DNA from: Myxococcales bacterium
Lineage (GTDB): Bacteria; Myxococcota_A; Polyangia; Polyangiales; Polyangiaceae
Assembly (NCBI GenBank): GCA_021847645.1
Contig: JAJZQG010000031.1
Location: forward strand, 1 to 48,880
Direction of reading: 5' to 3'
Length of the DNA stretch: 48,880 nt
This document shows positions 9,952-18,673 of this stretch, piece after piece; the stretch's first letter is position 1; every line of letters starts with the position of its first letter. Under the pieces are notes generated by a model. That model was not told where the DNA came from and did no database searches. It saw nothing but the letters and a program-made list of their open reading frames with translations. The position numbers and the translations under genes were made by a program.

Positions 9952-11874
9952 TCAGGAGGGAAGCATGCCGGCCGCGAGACCGAGCTCCTGCTGGGGAGCG
10001 TCGACTGCCAGCGCGCGCATCACGACATGGCGAACCGCATCGACACAGCGGCGGTTCTGGGCTTCGTCACCCACCGTGATGCGAACGAAGGTGCGCGACG
10101 CATGGTGCACGTTGAGCGAGCGGATCAAAACGCCCTGCGCGAGCATCGCATCGACGAAGCCCTGCGCCGTCACCCCCACGCGCGTCGTGTCCATGAGCAC
10201 GAAGTTGCCGTCGGAGGGAATGGCCTCGATGCCCGGGATCGCGGAGAGTTCCCGCACGAGCCAGTTGCGACCGTCGATGAGGCGACGGCGTCGGGCCTCG
10301 AACTCCTCCATGTCGTCGAGCGCTGCCATGGCTGCCGCAATGGTCATGGTGTTGACGTTCCAAGGGAGCTTCAAGCGCCCCAGGAGCCGGGTCACGACCG
10401 GGTGAGAGAGGGAATAGCCGAGACGCAGGCCCGCAAGGCCGAAAGCCTTGGAGAAGGTGCGCAGCACGATGGCGTTGGGGAACTCGCTCAGCAGATGGCT
10501 CAGCGATTCGGGCTTCTCGGCAAACTCGTGGTAGGCCTCGTCGATGACGGTGGGCAGCCCGAGCCCCAAGATGCGCCGCACCGAGGCTTCGTCGAGCTTG
10601 TTGCCGGTGGGGTTGTTGGGCGTGCAGAGGAAGACCAGCTTGGTGCGCTCGGTGACGGCGGCAACGATACCGTGGATATCGAAGTCGTTGTCTTCCGTCA
10701 TGGGGACCATCACGGGTACGCCGCCGATGGCGCGGGTGCGAGCCTCGTACATCGAGAAGGTGGGCACGCTGAGCAGCACCTCCTCGCCCGGGCCCACGAA
10801 AGTGCGGATGACCAGATCGATGAGCTCCGTCGAGCCATTGCCGAGCGAGACGTACTCGGAGTCGAATCCCTCCCTGGCACCGAGGCGCTCGCGCAGCGTG
10901 CGCGAGCCGTTCGGATACAGGTGAGCATTGCGGGCGGCATCCAAGACGGCACGAAGCACACGTTCGCTGGGCGGGAACGGGCTCTCGTTGGACATCATGC
11001 GCACCACGCCCGGACGCGACGCGGCGAGGTCGAAGTGCTCCTCGTTGTACGGCTGAACCGCTCGGACCCACGAGGGGGCGAACTGCTCCATCGCCTCGGG
11101 GTCGATCGGAATGTTCGAGGTGCCCGGCTCGTCGCCCAGGGTGTCTCCGAAAACGCGAATCATCGCCTCGGCCCGCTGCAGCGCCTGCGGCGTGTCGACA
11201 TCGATCCACCGGGCGTCGCCCACGTCGCACACCAGGAACCGGTCGCGCTGAGCGAGCGCGCGGACGCCATCGGACAACGAGCAGTCGCCGCTCGCCTGGT
11301 AGATGCGCGCGAGCTCCTGCACCAGGTCGGCGTTGATCCGGAACACGCCGGTGTCGATGGCGTCGTAGTCGGCCAGGTCCTTGCCGATGCCCTCGATGCG
11401 CGAGCCGTTGACGCGCACCTTGGTGGCGTCTTCCAGGTCGAAGCAACGCTCGACGTCGCGGTCGACGCCGAGAACGCAGTGGCCTGCGGGAAGCTCGAAT
11501 TGGCGCAGCCGGCGGACCAGGTCGGGCGAGTAGAGGTGGTCGGCCATCGACAGCAGGCAGTCACCGTGGATGTACGGCGCCGCCTGGAGCAGCGACACGC
11601 CATTCTTGCGGTCGAACTCGTCGTTTTGGACGAAGTACAAGTGCAGGCCGAGGGACGGCTCTGCGAGAAGGGTTCTCTTGATTTCGTCGCCCCGGTGACC
11701 GGTCACGATGACGGCGTCCCGGATGCCTTCACCTTGCAGCGTGCGCAGGATGCGAACCAGCAGCGGAACGCCAGCCACTGGCTTGAGAGGCTTGGGGCTC
11801 GAATCATGGGCAACCAACCGCGAACCCATGCCGGCTGCTAGGATGACTGCCCTTTTCGGACCACGTTGACCCAT
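9952..11874 (-). CDS. Nucleotidyltransferase fused to a HisC-like aminotransferase
   Basis: A 640-residue two-domain enzyme. Residues 8-245 form a sugar-phosphate nucleotidyltransferase: AVILAAGMGSRL (the GxGxR loop), KPLKPVAGVPLL, RKNGVSLLQAA, MADHLYS and a late DARWIDVDTP. The NGxSLL and ADHxY motifs remind me of inositol- or choline-phosphate cytidylyltransferases. Residues 280-625 form a class I/II PLP aminotransferase of the HisC/CobD type: NESPFPPSE, YPNGS, TPNNPTGN, IDEAYHEF and the PLP-lysine segment FSKAFGLAGLRLGYS. The chosen ATG has an AGAGG ribosome site 7 nt upstream; a start 24 codons earlier is less likely. The neighbours (a second nucleotidyltransferase, a CDP-alcohol transferase, inositol-phosphate synthase) suggest polar head-group synthesis. 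The substrate is unknown; histidinol-phosphate, phosphoserine/phosphothreonine or an amino-polyol are all possible. Confidence 0.85.
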   Translation of the reverse strand: MGQRGPKRAVILAAGMGSRLVAHDSSPKPLKPVAGVPLLVRILRTLQGEGIRDAVIVTGHRGDEIKRTLLAEPSLGLHLYFVQNDEFDRKNGVSLLQAAPYIHGDCLLSMADHLYSPDLVRRLRQFELPAGHCVLGVDRDVERCFDLEDATKVRVNGSRIEGIGKDLADYDAIDTGVFRINADLVQELARIYQASGDCSLSDGVRALAQRDRFLVCDVGDARWIDVDTPQALQRAEAMIRVFGDTLGDEPGTSNIPIDPEAMEQFAPSWVRAVQPYNEEHFDLAASRPGVVRMMSNESPFPPSERVLRAVLDAARNAHLYPNGSRTLRERLGAREGFDSEYVSLGNGSTELIDLVIRTFVGPGEEVLLSVPTFSMYEARTRAIGGVPVMVPMTEDNDFDIHGIVAAVTERTKLVFLCTPNNPTGNKLDEASVRRILGLGLPTVIDEAYHEFAEKPESLSHLLSEFPNAIVLRTFSKAFGLAGLRLGYSLSHPVVTRLLGRLKLPWNVNTMTIAAAMAALDDMEEFEARRRRLIDGRNWLVRELSAIPGIEAIPSDGNFVLMDTTRVGVTAQGFVDAMLAQGVLIRSLNVHHASRTFVRITVGDEAQNRRCVDAVRHVVMRALAVDAPQQELGLAAGMLPS

Positions 11875-12217
11875 GTTCAGACCTCTGGACCTAAGCTCGG
11901 TTGCTATCGCGGCCGCCCTGTAGCACGACGCCGGGAAAAAGGACATCTTTCCTGCTGAACTTCTGCTGTCTTGTCACGGCCTTAGACCTGTCGCCGACGC
12001 ACGACACCCTGTTGCAGGAAAGCCACAGGTGGCTCGCTTGCTGTCGTGTCACGGCTTCGTCGTCTGCGGGCGGTCGGGTCGGTCACGCTGGCGAGACACC
12101 AAAGCGGTCACTGGACCATGCGCTGTTTGCCTCGTCTTGCACTGACTCCGCTGCTCCACGCAGCAACCGCGGTGCCAAGTCGAAGTGCCACCTTTCGTTC
12201 GCACTTCGGCAGCCGAC
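11875..12217. other. 343-bp intergenic region with no gene seen
   Basis: Lies between two minus-strand genes. Neither strand has an open frame with coding character. The right part has a weak imperfect hairpin (AAGTGC near 12183 and GCACTT near 12204). It probably carries the promoter of the fusion gene at 9952-11874, but I cannot pick convincing -35/-10 boxes. Confidence 0.5.
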
Positions 12218-12973
12218 TTACAGTCTCCCGGCAACCACCATCGCCCTCGCGTGAGCCAAGTCCTCGCGCGTGTCGACCTCCGCCCAGGGCAGGTCAGACA
12301 CGTCCACCGCCTCGGCCTCCTGCCCCTTGTCGATCAGCCGCGCGTAGACGTCTTCGTAGTACAGGTGCGTTTCCCCCGCTTGCTGGGCCGCCCGCAGACC
12401 GTGAAACAGACGCAACACCGCGACGCCGCTGACACGCTCGAGCCCAATGCTCTCACCGGCGCACGACGACGGCTCGAGGTGCTTTCCGAAGGAGGCGATC
12501 CGAGGCCCCGCGCCGTCCAACCGGACCTTCATCTCTTCCTGGCCCAGGCGCGCGGCCTTGTCCACGGCCACGGCCAGAGGAGCCGGGCATTGGTCCAGCC
12601 TGTCGAGCACCTCGGGGCGGAAGAGCAGATCGCCGTCGAGCTTATAGAAGGATCGGCCTGCGACGGCCTGCTCGCACTCGAGGAGCGACATGCCGTTCTG
12701 GGTGGTCGCATACGCCGGATTGGGACAGTAGTGCACGGGCACGGGTAGCCCTTGCGTGGCCGCGCGAACGGCGTCTTCTCGATATCCGGTCGCGAGGATG
12801 AGCTCGCCCACGCCGTGGTCGACGAGCAAGCGGATGGTGCGCCCGAGCAACGTCTCGTCACCGACGGGCACGAGGGCTTTGGGACGGTCCTCGGTCAGGG
12901 GGCGCAGGCGCTCGCCGACACCGGCGACGAGGATGACGGCGACATCGGCCGGGACAGGATGGGGGTGGTTCAT
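12218..12973 (-). CDS. Sugar/alcohol-phosphate nucleotidyltransferase (CDP-inositol or CDP-alcohol synthesis candidate)
   Basis: A 251-residue single-domain nucleotidyltransferase. It has VILVAGVGERLRPLTEDRPKAL near the N-terminus, LVDHGVGELILATGYRED, then TTQNGMSLLECEQAV and KLDGDLLFRPEVL, the metal-binding acidic turn, and a C-terminal LPWAEVDTREDLAHA. This order matches the LicC/IPCT branch that makes CDP-choline or CDP-inositol. Its ATG overlaps the stop of the CDP-alcohol phosphatidyltransferase in ATGA, so the pair is coupled. In some organisms these two activities form one fused chain (IPCT/DIPP synthase). With inositol-3-phosphate synthase next door, CDP-inositol is the favoured product, but this is an inference. 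Confidence 0.85.
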   Translation of the reverse strand: MNHPHPVPADVAVILVAGVGERLRPLTEDRPKALVPVGDETLLGRTIRLLVDHGVGELILATGYREDAVRAATQGLPVPVHYCPNPAYATTQNGMSLLECEQAVAGRSFYKLDGDLLFRPEVLDRLDQCPAPLAVAVDKAARLGQEEMKVRLDGAGPRIASFGKHLEPSSCAGESIGLERVSGVAVLRLFHGLRAAQQAGETHLYYEDVYARLIDKGQEAEAVDVSDLPWAEVDTREDLAHARAMVVAGRL

Positions 12974-13929
12974 GCGGGAGAGTGCTTCTCCTTGGCCTGG
13001 TCGGGGAGGTGCAGGTCCATCTCCTCGAACGCGGCCTTCGATGCACGACGCTGGTGAGGACGCAGGTAAAGGTAGAAAACGCCGTTGAGCAAGAGCAAGC
13101 GGATGGCGAGGTAGATGTCGGGACGTTCGAGGGCCAGGAACAGTGCGAGGCCGAAGATCATGGACCCGAAGCCCATGACGCTGCGCCAAACGCGCATGAC
13201 GGGGCCGACGTGTTTCTTGTAGATGGCGGCGAGGCGTGGGTCGTAGGCGGGAAAGAGGTTGATGCGGGCGCTGGTGTACGGATCGAACTTGTGGACGAAG
13301 TCGGCGCCGCTCTTGATGTAGAAGAGGTAGATGCGCCACGCCATGCGCTTCCACCAGGACAGCTCGCGGTGCGTGGCCTGCCATCGGTCCAGGGCCGTCT
13401 CGTAGTCCTCGCCCTCCTTGTATTGGCTGCTGGTCAGTCGCACGAAAACGTTCTTGTAGTGGTCGTACATCGTGGTGTGAAACGAGCTGGTCACCACCGT
13501 GAGCGTGCCGAGCGCGACCACCGTGCCGCCGAGCCACGGCGGACTGTCGTACATCCGCCACAGCGCCCAAAGCGCGGCAGGCACCGCAGCCGAGGTCGTG
13601 ATCAGGTCCGCCACCCCGTCGATCATGCGGCCGAACGGCGAGGAGCTCTTGCGCATGCGGGCGAGCTGACCGTCGGCGCAGTCGAGAACCGCAGAGGCAA
13701 ACAGCAGCAATCCGCCGACCTGCATGTGGAACCGGAACTCGACGACGACGCACACCCCGGCCGCGATGCCGGCGAAGATCGACATGAGCGTGACGACGTC
13801 GGGCGACAAGGGCGTGGGGAACGCGAGCCTGGCGAACACGTAGCCGAGTGGCCGATGCACGAACACGTCGATCGGCTCTTCGACGTCGAGCGGCTTGAGG
13901 GAGGCACGGTAGCCGGCGAGGAGGCTCAT
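12970..13929 (-). CDS. CDP-alcohol phosphatidyltransferase family membrane enzyme
   Basis: A 319-residue integral membrane enzyme with the complete CDP-alcohol transferase motif: ADGQLARMRKSSSPFGRMID followed by GVAD, giving all four metal-binding Asp residues at about residues 105-130. Several hydrophobic helices are visible (LMSIFAGIAAGVCVVVEF, VGGLLLFASAV, LWALWRMY, FGLALFLAL, a final LLLLNGVFYLYL). A long polar insertion (about 190-260) between helices is larger than in PgsA or PssA. The Met at 13929 was chosen since the conserved part begins here; in-frame starts exist up to 14073. It is coupled to the following nucleotidyltransferase and divergent from inositol-3-phosphate synthase. A phosphatidylinositol- or di-inositol-phosphate-type product fits the context. 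Confidence 0.88.
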   Translation of the reverse strand: MSLLAGYRASLKPLDVEEPIDVFVHRPLGYVFARLAFPTPLSPDVVTLMSIFAGIAAGVCVVVEFRFHMQVGGLLLFASAVLDCADGQLARMRKSSSPFGRMIDGVADLITTSAAVPAALWALWRMYDSPPWLGGTVVALGTLTVVTSSFHTTMYDHYKNVFVRLTSSQYKEGEDYETALDRWQATHRELSWWKRMAWRIYLFYIKSGADFVHKFDPYTSARINLFPAYDPRLAAIYKKHVGPVMRVWRSVMGFGSMIFGLALFLALERPDIYLAIRLLLLNGVFYLYLRPHQRRASKAAFEEMDLHLPDQAKEKHSPA

Positions 13930-14096
13930 ACTCGCGGCCCGATTACACGTTCCGGGCCGCGCCGCCAACCCGGGACCGTTGCGAACCGGGCGCATGCCTT
14001 GCCCAGCGGCACTCATGTTGCTAGTAGCGGAGGTTCGCCGCAAGCATGCGACCCTAGCCGCGATGCCCGGCAACTTTTGACCCTGGAGAACACACC

Positions 14097-15410
14097 GTGA
14101 AGAAACCCGTCACCGTTCGTCCCGCCGAGGGCAAGCTCGGCGTGCTGCTGCCCGGCATGGGCGCTGTCGCCACCACGTTCATCGCGGGTTGCATGCTGGC
14201 ACGCAAGGGGATCGCGAAGCCGTTCGGCTCGCTCACGCAGCTCGGCACGATCCGGCTCGGCAAGCGGACCGACAACCGCTCGCCCTACATCCGCGACTTC
14301 GTTCCCCTCGCGCCGCTCGACAACCTCGTGTTCGGCGGCTGGGACATCTTCGACGACTCGGCCTATGAGGCGGCCTGCAAGGCCCAGGTGCTCGAGCGAC
14401 GCCACATCGACGCGGTGCGCGACGAGCTCGAGAAGATTCGTCCGATGAAGGGCGCGTTCTATCCGGAGTACGTCAAGCGCCTGCACGGCACGCACGTCAA
14501 GAAGGCCGCCAACAAGGCGGAGATGGTCGAGCAGATTCGCGAGGACATCCGTCGCTTCAAGGAGGAGCACGGATGCGCGCGGCTGGTGGCGGTCTGGTGC
14601 GGGTCCACGGAGGTCTACATCGAGCCGCAGGAGGTGCATGCCACGATCGAGTCGTTCGAGAAGGGGCTGCGGGAGAACCACCCGGCCATCTCCAACTCGA
14701 TGCTGTATGCGTGGGCGTGCATGAAGGAAGGCGTTCCCTACGCGAACGGCGCGCCGAATCTGTCGGTGGACTTCCCCGCCGTGCAGGAACTCGCCCGCAA
14801 GCAGCGCGTGCCGATCGCCGGCAAGGACTTCAAGACCGGCCAGACCCTGATGAAGACGATCCTGGCGCCGGGCCTCAAGGCGCGCATGCTGGGCTTGAGC
14901 GGCTGGTTCTCGACGAACATCCTGGGCAACCGCGACGGCGAGGTGCTCGACGACCCGGAGTCGTTCAAGTCCAAGGAAGTGTCGAAGCTCGGCGTGCTGC
15001 ACACGATCCTGCAGCCCGAGACGTATCCCGATCTGTACGGGAACATCTTCCACAAGGTGCGGATCGAGTACTACCCGCCCCGGGGCGACGCGAAGGAAGG
15101 GTGGGACAACCTGGATATCTTCGGGTGGCTGGGGTACCCGATGCAGATCAAGGTCAACTTCCTGTGCCGCGACTCGATTCTGGCGGCGCCGATCGTCCTG
15201 GATCTGGCCCTGTTCATGGATCTGGCGCAGCGCGGCTCGTTCCACGGGATCCAAGAGTGGCTGAGCTTCTACTTCAAGAGCCCCATGGCGGCCTCCGGCC
15301 TGTATCCGGAGCACGACCTGTTCATCCAGTCGATGAAGCTCAAGAACACGCTGCGGTGGATGATGAACGAAGAGCTCATCACCCACCTGGGCAACGAGTA
15401 CTACGACTGA
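14097..15410 (+). CDS. ino1: Inositol-3-phosphate synthase
   Basis: A 437-residue protein of the myo-inositol-1(3)-phosphate synthase family, converting glucose 6-phosphate to inositol phosphate with NAD. Visible family blocks: GVLLPGMGAVATTFIAG (the Rossmann nucleotide loop), GGWDIFDDSAYEAA, LVAVWCGSTEVY, the catalytic SGWFSTNILGNRDGE near residue 275, and GWLGYPMQIKVNFLCRDSI. The GTG start has GGAGA about ten bases upstream. It diverges from the CDP-alcohol transferase/nucleotidyltransferase pair across a gap of about 167 bp, which probably holds promoters for both. It supplies the inositol phosphate that the neighbouring enzymes would activate and place in lipid. Confidence 0.93.
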   Translation: MKKPVTVRPAEGKLGVLLPGMGAVATTFIAGCMLARKGIAKPFGSLTQLGTIRLGKRTDNRSPYIRDFVPLAPLDNLVFGGWDIFDDSAYEAACKAQVLERRHIDAVRDELEKIRPMKGAFYPEYVKRLHGTHVKKAANKAEMVEQIREDIRRFKEEHGCARLVAVWCGSTEVYIEPQEVHATIESFEKGLRENHPAISNSMLYAWACMKEGVPYANGAPNLSVDFPAVQELARKQRVPIAGKDFKTGQTLMKTILAPGLKARMLGLSGWFSTNILGNRDGEVLDDPESFKSKEVSKLGVLHTILQPETYPDLYGNIFHKVRIEYYPPRGDAKEGWDNLDIFGWLGYPMQIKVNFLCRDSILAAPIVLDLALFMDLAQRGSFHGIQEWLSFYFKSPMAASGLYPEHDLFIQSMKLKNTLRWMMNEELITHLGNEYYD

Positions 15411-15478
15411 TCCCCTGCCCTGCCCCGAGCATCCATCAAAGGCCTGCCAGCAACTGCGGACGAGAGCGGCGCAAGGCG

Positions 15479-17455
15479 CTACTTCGTCGGAACCCACGGA
15501 AAGGCCTGGCGAGCCGCGGCGAGCAAGGGGCCACACGCTTGGGCTGGCCGCGCACGCCGCTCTGCCGGATCGCCCGGGAGCAGGTAGCACGCCCACGGAT
15601 GCGCCTCGTCGCCCATCAGCTTCGCCTCGCCGCGCATGACGCCGTAGACCGGATCCTGATCCTGCCACACGCCCGTGGTCGTGGACATCACCACGATCGG
15701 CTCGCGGGCCCCGAGGGGGCGTAGCGCGGAACGTCCTGTCAGGCGATCTGCAAAAGGCATTCTCGACCTCTGATCGAGCACGCCGAGGGCGTCGAGCAGC
15801 GTGGCGTTCACGTCCTGCGAGTAGATGCGGCGATCGCGATTGGCGCGCAGCGCAGCGCGCTCGTCGTCGCTCAACGCGGAGGAGCCTGCGGCCACGAAGG
15901 CGGGCACGCGCACCTCTTCCTCGAACATGTCGTTGATGTGGTAGAGCCGCCCGTGCTCGCGGAATTGCTCACCGTGATCGGACAGGAACAGCGTCATGGT
16001 GCGGTCCCAGGACGGCAGGGCCTCGAGCGACTCGTAGAACTGCGCCAGCGTGCGCTCCTGGAGCAGGACGCTATTGCGGTATTGGTTCCAGTAGGGGGTG
16101 ACGTCGTCGCCCGGGACTTCGTCGGAGTGCGGCGCGTAGGGTTGGAGCTCTGGCGCCGTGCGATAAGGCCAATGCGTGTTGGACAAGTGGAGCACGGCGA
16201 ACCAGGGCTCGTGAGCGTTGCGGGCCCAGTCCACGAGCCGAGCGGTGGCGCGCTCGTCGGGAGCACCGAGGTGGGCTTGCTCCATGCCGCCCAACTCCAC
16301 GCCGGTGACCCGCGTGACCGCGCCGGAAACCGTCGTATAGGCGCCGAAGTCCTGATAGCGGGGATTCTGGGCGCTGATGTAGGCCGTGTCATAACCCAGC
16401 GCGCGGGCGACCTCCCAGAGGAACGGAGCCTGGTGGCAGGTGCGCATGTCGGCATCCGGTCCGAGCCCTGTCCAGATCATCATGCAAGCGCTGAAGGTCG
16501 AGGGCGATTGCGTGGTCATCCGGAGAAGCCCCAAGCGGTCGGGGATGACATCGTCGAGGAATCGCGCGGAGCAGCCGGCGCCCCTCTGGGAGCACAGGAC
16601 ATCGGCCCGCACGCTCTCGGTGAGGATGAGAAGCACGTTGCGGCGCCTGGCGGGGGCATCGAGTGGGGGAACGGGCAGCGGTTGGCGGACGGTGACGCCG
16701 CGGGGCACGCCCTTGTCGAAGAGCCACTTGTCACGCACCAGCCCCATGATGCCGTGCAGCAGGCAGGTATCGGGCGAAGCGGCCTGGTGTGCGCGGGTCT
16801 CGACGGCGTCCTTGGCGAGCGTGATCACCGCCAGGAGGAACAGGGCGATCGGGAGCACGGGCAACGCTTGGCGCACGGCAGGAGCCGTGCGACGGACGGC
16901 CCAGGCGAGTGCGGAGACGCCGGCGAGGACGGCGAAGGAGATGGGAACGACGCGCCAGGACCAGTCGGAGAGCCAAGCCGCGACGGTGCCCTGCATGGCG
17001 AGGCCCAGGCGCAACGTGTCGCGGGTCATGTAGCTTCGAAAGACTTCGTAGTACAGCGGCTGCCCGCCATCGGAGAGCAGCGCGATCGGCGCCACGACGA
17101 GCAAGAAGCCGCTGGCGTACAGCGCCATGCCGACGCGACGCCATCTGGGGCCGTCGAGTAGCGAGAGGCGAGCCAGCGCCCAGAGCACGGCAACCCAGAA
17201 GCTGCAGGCGATGGATGTCGAGCCGACATAGTTCATCCAGTCGATGGGACGCATCTGAGCGATGACGGGTCCGCGGATGAGCAAGTCGGTGACGACAGCG
17301 ACGATCGTGGGAGCGATGAACAGCGTGACGACCCACAACGGGTCGGGGAGCAGGCGTCGCGCGAGCCGGAGCTTGGAGGAGAGGCGGGGCGGCTGCGGGC
17401 GCGTCGGGGCCGTGGAGGACGGGTCGGACACGGAAGTCGTTCGGTTGTACAACAA
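15479..17455 (-). CDS. Membrane-bound sulfatase / phosphoethanolamine-type transferase
   Basis: A 658-residue protein. The first 250 residues hold about five membrane spans (for example WVVTLFIAPTIVAVVTDLLI and ALPVLPIALFLLAVITLA). The remainder is a periplasmic alkaline-phosphatase-superfamily domain: NVLLILTESVRADVL (metal-site Glu), a TTQSPSTFSACMMIWTG block holding the likely Thr/Ser nucleophile, LSNTHWPY, and LFLSDHGEQFREHG with metal-binding Asp-His. This is the EptA/LtaS/OpgB architecture: a transferase moving phosphoethanolamine or phosphoglycerol onto an envelope glycan or lipid, or an arylsulfatase-like hydrolase. Substrate unknown. The next gene upstream (PP2C) is on the same strand only 26 bp away. 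Confidence 0.85.
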   Translation of the reverse strand: MLYNRTTSVSDPSSTAPTRPQPPRLSSKLRLARRLLPDPLWVVTLFIAPTIVAVVTDLLIRGPVIAQMRPIDWMNYVGSTSIACSFWVAVLWALARLSLLDGPRWRRVGMALYASGFLLVVAPIALLSDGGQPLYYEVFRSYMTRDTLRLGLAMQGTVAAWLSDWSWRVVPISFAVLAGVSALAWAVRRTAPAVRQALPVLPIALFLLAVITLAKDAVETRAHQAASPDTCLLHGIMGLVRDKWLFDKGVPRGVTVRQPLPVPPLDAPARRRNVLLILTESVRADVLCSQRGAGCSARFLDDVIPDRLGLLRMTTQSPSTFSACMMIWTGLGPDADMRTCHQAPFLWEVARALGYDTAYISAQNPRYQDFGAYTTVSGAVTRVTGVELGGMEQAHLGAPDERATARLVDWARNAHEPWFAVLHLSNTHWPYRTAPELQPYAPHSDEVPGDDVTPYWNQYRNSVLLQERTLAQFYESLEALPSWDRTMTLFLSDHGEQFREHGRLYHINDMFEEEVRVPAFVAAGSSALSDDERAALRANRDRRIYSQDVNATLLDALGVLDQRSRMPFADRLTGRSALRPLGAREPIVVMSTTTGVWQDQDPVYGVMRGEAKLMGDEAHPWACYLLPGDPAERRARPAQACGPLLAAARQAFPWVPTK

Positions 17456-17481
17456 CGCGACCGACGTCGCACGCGCGCCGG

Positions 17482-18408
17482 TCAGCCTTTGCGCCGGACG
17501 AGATCTTGCAGGGCTTGGGCCATCTCGGGCGAGAGGTCGTCCATCCGCTGGAGCCGATCGAGCACTTCGTCGTCGAAGGGCATGTCGTTCTCCTGCACCT
17601 CGACCTCGGGCGGCAGGGAGTCGATCTTGGCGAGCGCGACCACGGACGGGGGCGGCTCTTCGTCGAGCCCCGGCGAGTCAGCACGGGAGATCACGTCGAC
17701 CACGACGGCGCTCACGTTGTCACGCCCTCCTCCTGCAATCGCCAACTCGATGAGAGACTCGGCAGTCTCCCGGGGCGAGGTCGGCGCGGCCAGCGCGAGC
17801 TCGAGATCGTCGAAGGGCACCATGCCACTAAGCCCGTCGGAGCAGACCAGGAACCGATCGCCGGGCAAGGCCGGCAGGGAGCGGAACGACACCCGTGGAT
17901 GCTCTTCGAGCCCGAGCGCGCGCGTCACCACGTTGCGGGGCATTTTCGCGAGGAAGGCGTCGTCGACGTCCGGCTCGCGTTCGAGCATCTCCATCAAGAG
18001 CGAATGGTCCGTGGTCACCTGCTCGATGACGTCGCAGCGCATTCGGTAGCAGCGGCTGTCGCCCACGTGCGCGACGTGCACCAAACCGTGGCGGGGCGAG
18101 AACAGCATGGCCACCATCGTGGTGACCATGTTGCGGTACTCGGCCGACGAGTGGGAGATCTGGAAGACGTCCTTGTTGGCCTTGCGGATTGCGGCAGCGA
18201 GGCGGCGCGCGCCGTGGTGAACGCCGAACCGATCGAGCACGGGCTGTGCCCAGGCGTGGCGGACCGTGGCGCCGATGTAGTTGGATGCGGACCGAACAGC
18301 GAGTGCGGAAGCGACCTCGCCGGCGTTGTGTCCCCCAGCGCCGTCGGCGACAGCGTACAGCTGCAGATCGTCCCGAACGAGGATGACGTCCTCGTTGTGG
18401 TCGCGCAC
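17482..18408 (-). CDS. PP2C-type Ser/Thr protein phosphatase
   Basis: A 308-residue protein with the PPM/PP2C catalytic core across residues 1-235: RDHNEDV, VADGAGGHNAGE, VAHVGDSRCY, TTDHSLL, LVCSDGLSG and GGRDNVSAVVVDV, giving the metal-binding Asp residues. The C-terminal 70 residues are acidic and not conserved. It removes phosphate from Ser/Thr proteins and is a natural opponent of kinases such as the one at 20419-23754. The only usual start codon available is the GTG at 18408, which sits inside the normal G-x-V-R-x-x-NED motif. The reading frame upstream encodes a matching THTGS but has no ATG/GTG/TTG before a stop, so the true start is uncertain. Confidence 0.9.
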   Translation of the reverse strand: MRDHNEDVILVRDDLQLYAVADGAGGHNAGEVASALAVRSASNYIGATVRHAWAQPVLDRFGVHHGARRLAAAIRKANKDVFQISHSSAEYRNMVTTMVAMLFSPRHGLVHVAHVGDSRCYRMRCDVIEQVTTDHSLLMEMLEREPDVDDAFLAKMPRNVVTRALGLEEHPRVSFRSLPALPGDRFLVCSDGLSGMVPFDDLELALAAPTSPRETAESLIELAIAGGGRDNVSAVVVDVISRADSPGLDEEPPPSVVALAKIDSLPPEVEVQENDMPFDDEVLDRLQRMDDLSPEMAQALQDLVRRKG

Positions 18409-18673
18409 GCTTCCGGTGTGGGTGACGCCGGCGCTCGAGAGACGGAAAGGGAGATCGCGATGCGGGTTCGTGCACGCAGCCTAGCCGAACGCGGGGGACG
18501 GTGGCCAGAGGTCGGTTGGGAACCGGGCGGGGTGCGGCGTCGAGCGCCACAGGGCGGGCGAGGCGCTGGAGGAGACAGCATGGCGGCGTGACGACGCACC
18601 AGTGCGTGAGCAGATCGTCACATGCGTGGCGTGCCCGACGCCCAGCCGGGAAGGCTCGTGGCATGAGCGAGAA

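Noticed and set aside
14013..15668. Minus-strand frame opposite inositol-3-phosphate synthase
   Set aside because: Shadow; the plus strand carries the complete enzyme.
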